Source of the DNA: Desulfobacteraceae bacterium
Lineage (GTDB): Bacteria; Desulfobacterota; Desulfobacteria; Desulfobacterales; Desulfosalsimonadaceae
Direction of reading: 5' to 3'
Length of the DNA: 9,168 nucleotides
Assembly (NCBI GenBank): GCA_021162325.1
Contig: JAGGYV010000242.1
Span: 1 to 9,168, forward strand
Position 1 is the stretch's first letter. The number at the start of each line of letters is the position of its first letter. Of this stretch, positions 5,986-9,168 are shown one piece after another. A program made the position numbers and the translations under genes. The notes beneath the pieces were generated by a model. That model was not told where the DNA came from and did no database searches. It worked only from the letters and a program-made list of their open reading frames with translations.

Positions 5986-6971
5986 ACATCGGAAATTTAA
6001 AACTCAACAATATCACCGTACTGGCCCCGCTGGCCGGAATTACCAACCTCCCCTTTCGGCTGATTGTCAAAGAAGCCGGCTGCGGGCTGGTCTGTACGGA
6101 AATGATCAGTTCCAACGCCTTATCCTACGGCTCACAAAAAACCATCGACATGATGCACACCTGTGCTGTTGAAAAACCGGTATCCGTCCAGATCTTCGGT
6201 GCGGACCCCGCAATCGTAGCCTATGCAGCAAAAATGGCAGAAGATGCCGGTGCGGATATTTTAGATATCAATTTCGGGTGTTCGGTTAAAAAGATTTTAA
6301 AAAGCGGGGCGGGTGCCGCCCTGATGAAAGATCCGGAAAAAACAAAAGCGATTTTAAACAAAACCCGTGCCGCAATAAACATTCCCCTGACCATTAAAAT
6401 CAGAAGCGGCTGGGATTCTTCAGGCAATGACGCGTTTCAGATTTCCCAAATAGCCGAAGATTGCGGTGTGGATGCCATTACCTTTCATCCAAGAACCGCC
6501 ACCCAGGGATTTACCGGAAGATCTGACTGGTCCTTGATTGCCAGACTAAAAGAGCAGGTATCTATTCCGGTCATCGGCAATGGGGATATATCAGAACCAC
6601 AAGATGCCATTGACATGCTGGACCAGACCGGGTGCGATGCAGCCATGGTCGGCCGCGCGGCCATCGGCAATCCCTGGATTTTTTCCCAGATAATTTCACT
6701 TATAGAAAACGGACGATTCCCAACAGTGCCGCTTGAAAAACGCTTTAGCACCATGAAAAAATACGTGGCCGCATCCGTGGAATATATCGGCGAGCTCCAT
6801 GCCTGCCGAATGATGCGCAGTCGGCTGAGCTGGTTTGTCAAAGGGCTTCCCAACAGCAGCCGATTTAGGGAATCAATAACAAAAATCAGAACCCTTGAAA
6901 AAGCTGACGCGTTGATTGATGACTATTTGGATTTTTTAATGAAACAATCTCAAGAGGACAGGCAGGTCTGA
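5982..6971 (+). CDS. dusB: tRNA-dihydrouridine synthase, DusB-like
   Basis: A 329-residue FMN enzyme that reduces specific uridines in the D-loop of tRNA to dihydrouridine using NADPH. Length and domain order are normal: an FMN TIM-barrel (about 1-240), then the helical tRNA-binding domain. Key features are APLAGITNLPFR (15-26) for FMN binding, the catalytic cysteine C100 in NFGCSVKKILKSGAGAALM (Ser101 replaces the more usual Pro of GCP), K139 and R141 in IKIRSGW, H169 in TFHPRT, GNGDI (199-203) and the phosphate loop VGRAAIGNPWIF (223-234). The start ATG overlaps the DUF1848 stop (ATGA). There is no strong Shine-Dalgarno, so translation is likely coupled. It closes a three-gene operon. Assignment to DusB rather than a generic Dus is from overall motif style and is less certain than the enzyme class. 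Confidence 0.9.
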   Translation: MNIGNLKLNNITVLAPLAGITNLPFRLIVKEAGCGLVCTEMISSNALSYGSQKTIDMMHTCAVEKPVSVQIFGADPAIVAYAAKMAEDAGADILDINFGCSVKKILKSGAGAALMKDPEKTKAILNKTRAAINIPLTIKIRSGWDSSGNDAFQISQIAEDCGVDAITFHPRTATQGFTGRSDWSLIARLKEQVSIPVIGNGDISEPQDAIDMLDQTGCDAAMVGRAAIGNPWIFSQIISLIENGRFPTVPLEKRFSTMKKYVAASVEYIGELHACRMMRSRLSWFVKGLPNSSRFRESITKIRTLEKADALIDDYLDFLMKQSQEDRQV

Positions 6972-6992
6972 ATTATCACCTGATGCAAATTT

Positions 6993-7084
6993 CATGTTTG
7001 GCTATTTAACCGACGAGCAACGCAGCCAGACGGGATGGATCGGCGCATCAAAATGTGAAGTTATTTTTGAGCGAGCCCTTAGTT
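6993..7084. repeat. Palindromic dispersed repeat, copy 2 (right half only)
   Basis: This matches 39-129 in the same orientation: both begin CAT..., share GGCTATTT-ACCGAC, GCAAC-CAG, AGACGGGA and AGTTATTT, and end GAGCCCTTAGTT. The intervening centre is diverged. The left arm of the hairpin seen in copy 1 (CGTCTTC...) is absent here. It sits just after dusB and directly abuts the displaced gene 3' end, whose TAA stop (7083-7085 on the minus strand) overlaps the repeat end, much as copy 1 supplies the cooC stop. Confidence 0.6.
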
Positions 7085-7253
7085 ATAGCGGCCCTGTTCC
7101 TTTTTCCGATGTGTTTCGGGCGATTTCTTCAAGTTGTTTAATTAAATTGTCAGAATCCAAAATTTTTATCTTTGCGGCAACCTTTTCCCCATTTTTTTTT
7201 AGGATATGATACCGGAGCTCTTCGGTTTGCAGATCATTCTGGGGCTGTTCCTC
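7083..7253 (-). pseudogene. Displaced 3' end of the 130-aa gene at 8185-8577
   Basis: On the minus strand this encodes the same last 50 residues or so as the intact gene (EEQPQNDLQTEELRYHILKK onward). It has one substitution in the conserved part (Val to Ala, giving KVAAKIKIL) and then a different end, RNTSEKGTGPL instead of RNSVEK. There is no start codon, and upstream the frame continues without interruption into a transposase relic until a TGA at 7308-7310. Three of the four base changes in the 139-bp core are silent, so the copy was probably coding until recently. It is now a fragment. Confidence 0.75.
7102..7252. repeat. Direct repeat, left copy (flanks hicAB)
   Basis: The core 7114-7252 aligns without gaps to 8201-8339 (offset 1087) with four differences in 139 bases, all transitions. 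The segment 7102-7113 matches 8189-8200 less well. Together with the right copy it brackets the hicAB module and its promoter. Confidence 0.9.
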
Positions 7254-7379
7254 ACGAATTCCGGACGCCTTACTTATCTTTCTTTTTTGGCCCAGATTTT
7301 TGAGTTTTCAGCCCAAAATTAATTTCAGTTTTGCAATAAAAGAATCCGTTTCTAAAGACCGACCGGTTCGTTCGCTGTT
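7254..7379 (-). pseudogene. C-terminal relic of a REP-associated (IS200-like) transposase
   Basis: Read on the minus strand from 7379, the frame gives NSERTGRSLETDSFIAKLKL, then ILG, a TGA (7308-7310), and then KLKNLGQKRKISKASG. This matches the usual end of REP-associated tyrosine transposases, where RTGRPLG...FI..LE...GR.LKP.KPGPKK is typical. The Arg after the Gly has become a stop and the basic tail is altered. A TAA at 7380-7382 closes the frame upstream, and neither the HUH motif nor the catalytic tyrosine region is present. It is a dead fragment, in-frame with the displaced 3' end downstream. Recognition is from family memory. Confidence 0.55.
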
Positions 7380-7464
7380 TTATAAACAATAAATGAGGCC
7401 ATCACCTTATCCCAGATTTTACAGTATAGAAAATCCCAACTCAGCTGTTACCTTCCGGCTGGAT

Positions 7465-7794
7465 TTATTGGCTTAGCTTGGAACTGGCAATACGGTTGAG
7501 GCTTACGCCGGATTCAGCGGCGGCAACAGCAAGTTTTCGATGAACATCCGGTGGCAGGCGGACCATAAATTTGCCACTATAAGATTTGCAGGAAAGGGGT
7601 TCCGGAGTTGCCTCCCCGGATGCATCCATGTCTTTTACAACGTCGGCGACTAATTTTCGGATACCTTTTAGAGCAGTCTCCGGTGTCTGAGCCAGCCAGC
7701 TTAAGCTCGGAAACTCCACACATAAACCAACATATTCATTATCATCTTCAGACCAGGTAACCCGGTATGTATATCGATCATTTTTTAGCGCCAT
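7465..7794 (-). CDS. hicB: HicB-family antitoxin
   Basis: A 109-residue antitoxin that neutralises HicA and normally represses the operon. Residues 1 to about 70 form the partially degenerate RNase-H-like HicB domain (RYTYRVTWSEDDNEYVGLCV, EFPSLSWLAQTPETALKGI). The C terminus (73-109, SGKFMVRLPPDVHRKLAVAA, then ESGVSLNRIASSKLS) is a ribbon-helix-helix DNA-binding segment. The frame is open to a TTG at 7815, but I choose the ATG at 7792-7794: GGAGG (7801-7805) lies 6 bases upstream and the family normally begins here. The gene overlaps the end of hicA by 17 bases, the usual compact toxin-first order of hicAB. The strong ribosome site compared with none for hicA would favour antitoxin excess. 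Confidence 0.9.
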   Translation of the reverse strand: MALKNDRYTYRVTWSEDDNEYVGLCVEFPSLSWLAQTPETALKGIRKLVADVVKDMDASGEATPEPLSCKSYSGKFMVRLPPDVHRKLAVAAAESGVSLNRIASSKLSQ

Positions 7795-8038
7795 GGCCGA
7801 CCTCCAACTTTTCAAGAGCCAAAAGCACCTGTTTTACCTGGTATGCCCTGGCTTTTCCTTTATGATTTTGGATATTAATTCGTGGATCACCCCGCCAGGG
7901 TGTCCTGTAAATACAATGACTACTTGCACTTATGCGGGGTTTCCCAAAGAGTTTTTTACAAATTTTGCATAAATCATCAAATTTGATATTTTTTGGATTT
8001 CGTTGTATTTGTTCCAAAATATCATCGATTTTTGCCAT
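7778..8038 (-). CDS. hicA: HicA-family mRNA interferase toxin (divergent)
   Basis: An 86-residue protein in the size range and position of HicA, a dsRBD-fold ribonuclease that cleaves mRNA independently of translation. The pattern SASSHCIYRTP (37-47) supplies the conserved catalytic histidine, H41, of the HicA 'GSHxxF/Y' motif, with Ala-Ser-Ser replacing Gly-Ser. It is followed by the beta strand RINIQNHKGKARAYQVKQVL and a C-terminal helix containing LALEKL. The N-terminal DDILEQIQRNPKNIKFDDLC is typical of the longer HicA subgroup. The ATG has no Shine-Dalgarno, and the promoter -10 box is only 6 bases upstream, so the message is probably leaderless. Overlap with hicB and the palindromic promoter support the assignment. 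Confidence 0.85.
   Translation of the reverse strand: MAKIDDILEQIQRNPKNIKFDDLCKICKKLFGKPRISASSHCIYRTPWRGDPRINIQNHKGKARAYQVKQVLLALEKLEVGHGAKK
7801..7805 (-). promoter_or_regulatory. Shine-Dalgarno of hicB, decides its start
   Basis: GGAGG on the minus strand, 6 bases before the ATG at 7794 and inside the hicA coding sequence. It rules in favour of the ATG rather than the upstream TTG at 7815. Confidence 0.8.
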
Positions 8039-8044
8039 GACTAC

Positions 8045-8072
8045 ATAGTATCAATATTGATATCATTGTCAA
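8045..8072 (-). promoter_or_regulatory. hicAB promoter with palindromic operator
   Basis: On the minus strand, -35 TTGACA (8067-8072, perfect), a 16-base spacer and -10 TACTAT (8045-8050). TATCAATATTGATA at 8049-8062 is a perfect 14-bp palindrome covering the end of the -10 box and most of the spacer, overlapped by the 8-bp palindrome TGATATCA (8058-8065). A further inverted pair TTGAA (8074-8078)/TTCAA (8088-8092) lies just upstream. This is an ideal position for autorepression by the HicB ribbon-helix-helix domain. The predicted start of transcription falls at or next to the A of the hicA ATG. Confidence 0.7.
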
Positions 8073-8184
8073 GTTGAAATTGTATTATTCAATATGGTTA
8101 TTGCAGGCGAAGAGGGTAAGGGCGTTCCACATATCACTTTTTAAAAAAATCTTATAAGCGAATGACTGTGAAACTCTGAGCGGG

Positions 8185-8577
8185 TTACTTTTCCACGGAG
8201 TTTCGGGCGATTTCTTCAAGTTGTTTAATTAAATTGTCAGAATCCAAGATTTTTATCTTTGCGACAACCTTTTCCCCATTTTTTTTTAGAATATGATACC
8301 GGAGCTCTTCGGTTTGCAAATCATTCTGGGGCTGTTCCTGATGTTGGGTCAGCTTTGATTTAATCGGTCGGGGACGTAATTTGGACCGGGCGATTCGGTT
8401 GATAATATCCGATGAAATCTTATTCATGATTAACCGGCGTTTTCCCTCAACAGAATACGCATTGATTGGGTCTTCAGTCGCTTCCGCAATATTGCCATTT
8501 GCCGCGTCATGCTGCTTTTTCAACCGCTTGGCGTATGCGTTCAGCACATTATGAATTTGATGCGTCGGTATATGCAT
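8185..8577 (-). CDS. 130-aa protein, possibly DVU0524-like FlgM-associated family
   Basis: A soluble, basic, helix-rich 130-residue protein. The N-terminal IPTHQIHNVLNAYAKRLKK (3-21) and the central AYSVEGKRRLIMNKISSDII (40-59) resemble a small family encoded beside flgM in sulfate reducers (DVU0524-like). This is from memory and tentative. Residues about 68-84 are a polar Pro/Gln/Lys linker. The C-terminal domain (about 85-130, LRYHILKKNGEKVVAKIKIL, then DSDNLIKQLEEIAR) is a short beta-beta-alpha unit. Its coding sequence is duplicated at 7102-7252. The start lies 29 bases inside the NUDIX gene and has no clear Shine-Dalgarno, so translation is probably coupled. No flgM is visible nearby. 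Confidence 0.7.
   Translation of the reverse strand: MHIPTHQIHNVLNAYAKRLKKQHDAANGNIAEATEDPINAYSVEGKRRLIMNKISSDIINRIARSKLRPRPIKSKLTQHQEQPQNDLQTEELRYHILKKNGEKVVAKIKILDSDNLIKQLEEIARNSVEK
8189..8339. repeat. Direct repeat, right copy (3' part of the 130-aa gene)
   Basis: This is the partner of 7102-7252; the core 8201-8339 is 135/139 identical to 7114-7252. It encodes roughly residues 81-130 of the 130-aa protein. The left boundary of similarity lies just inside the stop codon and the right boundary falls in the linker. Confidence 0.9.
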
Positions 8578-9070
8578 AAGCTGAATAATACATTGTTATA
8601 AATTTTTTGTGACTGTCAAAAGCAATTTCCGGAAGATTTTCATATTTAAACCAGCGTGCGTCATCTGCATCGTCACCGGCATAAAGCGTCCCGCTGTATG
8701 ACCGGATAAGAAAACCAGTCAGCAACACGGTATCATAGCTGGCGCTGTGATTGCTTGTGACGCCCAACAGCATATCAATTTTTCCGGCAAGGCCGGTTTC
8801 TTCAGCCAGTTCCCTTAATCCGGCTTCTTCCGGTGTCTCCTGCAATTCCATAAACCCACCGGGAAGACACCACCAGCCTTTTTTGGGATCAACACTGCGT
8901 TTAACCAGCAGCAACCGTTCATGGTCATCAATCGTGACCAGGCAGGTTGCCGGAACCGGATTTTCATAAATGGCCAAATTACAATTATGGCAAAATAAAC
9001 GCATCCGGCCTTCATGCTCTTTTTCCGTCAGCCGGTATCCACAAAAATGGCAATATTTTTTTTTAATCAT
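8549..9070 (-). CDS. NUDIX hydrolase with N-terminal zinc ribbon
   Basis: A 173-residue cytoplasmic pyrophosphohydrolase of the NUDIX superfamily, likely acting on a nucleoside-diphosphate derivative such as ADP-ribose or NADH. Residues 7-30 form a zinc ribbon with CHFC (C7, C10) and CHNC (C27, C30). The Nudix box is perfect: G72-x5-E78-x7-R86-E87-L88-x-E90-E91-x-G93-L94, with the metal-binding glutamates present. The upstream WWCLPGGFMEL matches the usual lead-in. The zinc ribbon plus box resembles NudC-like and archaeal ADPR pyrophosphatase-like proteins, but it is too short to be a full NudC. The start is 3 bases after the stop of the upstream truncated ORF and overlaps the 130-aa gene by 29 bases at its end, so all three look like one operon. 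Substrate is not predictable from sequence. Confidence 0.92.
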   Translation of the reverse strand: MIKKKYCHFCGYRLTEKEHEGRMRLFCHNCNLAIYENPVPATCLVTIDDHERLLLVKRSVDPKKGWWCLPGGFMELQETPEEAGLRELAEETGLAGKIDMLLGVTSNHSASYDTVLLTGFLIRSYSGTLYAGDDADDARWFKYENLPEIAFDSHKKFITMYYSAYAYTDASNS

Positions 9071-9073
9071 TAT

Positions 9074-9168
9074 TTAATCGTCAAAATCGCCTTCGGGCCC
9101 CTTGTCACTGTCAATGGCCGCCGCCCGTTCAGTAATTTTTTCCGGTGTCCATTGGTCTGGATTTTCAA
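9074..9168 (-). CDS. C-terminal end of an unidentified ORF, truncated by the window edge
   Basis: On the minus strand an open frame enters from the right edge and ends with TAA at 9074-9076. It reads ENPDQWTPEKITERAAAIDS, then DKGPEGDFDD. The acidic, Gly/Pro-containing end looks like a flexible tail. The stop lies 3 bases before the NUDIX start, so the two are probably co-transcribed. I do not recognise the family from 31 residues. Confidence 0.55.
   Translation of the reverse strand, partial: ENPDQWTPEKITERAAAIDSDKGPEGDFDD

Larger units (their letters stand above)
6972..7464. other. Stretch without an intact gene: mosaic of repeat, gene fragment and transposase relic
   Basis: About 490 bases between dusB and hicB. 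In order it holds repeat copy 2 (about 6993-7084), a displaced gene 3' end (7083-7253), a transposase C-terminal relic (7254-7379) and an 85-base remainder (7380-7464) in which I see nothing. Short open frames here are remnants. No clear intrinsic terminator for dusB is visible. Confidence 0.6.

Noticed and set aside
6994..7209. Plus-strand 71-aa frame after dusB
   Set aside because: It runs through the dispersed repeat and then antisense through the duplicated gene end; no ribosome binding site and no protein-like pattern.
7465..7815. Longer 116-aa version of HicB starting at TTG 7815
   Set aside because: The ATG at 7794 has GGAGG at ideal distance and matches the family N terminus; the seven extra residues are only an open frame within hicA.
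7102..8339. Two repeated units as a possible CRISPR or attachment-site pair of an integrase
   Set aside because: Only two copies, about 1.1 kb apart, both protein-coding in origin; no cas gene and no integrase in the window.

Overview
The window looks like ordinary chromosome from an anaerobic, sulfate-reducer-like bacterium, most plausibly Desulfobacterota/Desulfobacterales. That is an inference from gene content (a CooC-type CO-dehydrogenase maturation ATPase, a DUF1848 protein, a clostridial-style single-domain flavin oxidoreductase), from moderate GC with AT-rich intergenic spaces, and from dispersed palindromic repeats of a kind I associate with these genomes. No rRNA, tRNA or CRISPR array is visible.

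Layout. (a) 1-129: a palindromic dispersed repeat that supplies the stop codon of cooC (124-873, minus). (b) 1111-2349, plus: an Old Yellow Enzyme family oxidoreductase. It is followed in the same frame, just past its stop, by what reads as the C-terminal remnant of a SixA-type phosphohistidine phosphatase (2350-2475). (c) 2634-4601, plus: an alpha/alpha-toroid 'prenyltransferase-like' protein and a hexapeptide acyltransferase, separated by a 160-bp MITE-like element with 12-bp perfect inverted repeats (about 3649-3812). (d) 4708-6971, plus: a probable three-gene operon with a good sigma-70 promoter. It holds a 120-aa acidic-tailed hypothetical protein, a DUF1848 protein with a C-terminal CX3CX2C cysteine motif, and the tRNA-dihydrouridine synthase DusB, whose start overlaps the DUF1848 stop by 4 bases. 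(e) 6972-7464: no intact gene, but a mosaic of debris. It contains a second copy of the repeat seen at 1-129, a copy of the 3' end of a downstream gene, and the C-terminal relic of a REP-associated (IS200-like) transposase. (f) 7465-8038, minus: a hicA-hicB type II toxin-antitoxin pair with its own promoter/operator. (g) 8185-9168, minus: a compact operon of a truncated unknown ORF, a zinc-ribbon NUDIX hydrolase and a 130-aa protein that may belong to the FlgM-associated DVU0524-like family.

How the parts relate. The most structured region is 7000-8577. The hicAB module lies between two about 150-bp direct repeats (7102-7252 and 8189-8339) that are 3' ends of the same 130-aa gene. Their core 139 bp differ at only four positions, three of them silent. 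This arrangement suggests a cassette that arrived with, or duplicated, the end of its target gene, and that could be lost by recombination between the repeats. The promoter in front of hicA carries a perfect 14-bp palindrome in its spacer and ends only 6 bases before the hicA ATG, so the toxin message is predicted to be leaderless, whereas hicB has a strong Shine-Dalgarno sequence. No clearly new multi-gene defence or biosynthetic system is evident. The best candidates for unexplained biology are the DUF1848-DusB coupling, the toroid/acyltransferase pair and the repeat-bounded toxin-antitoxin cassette.
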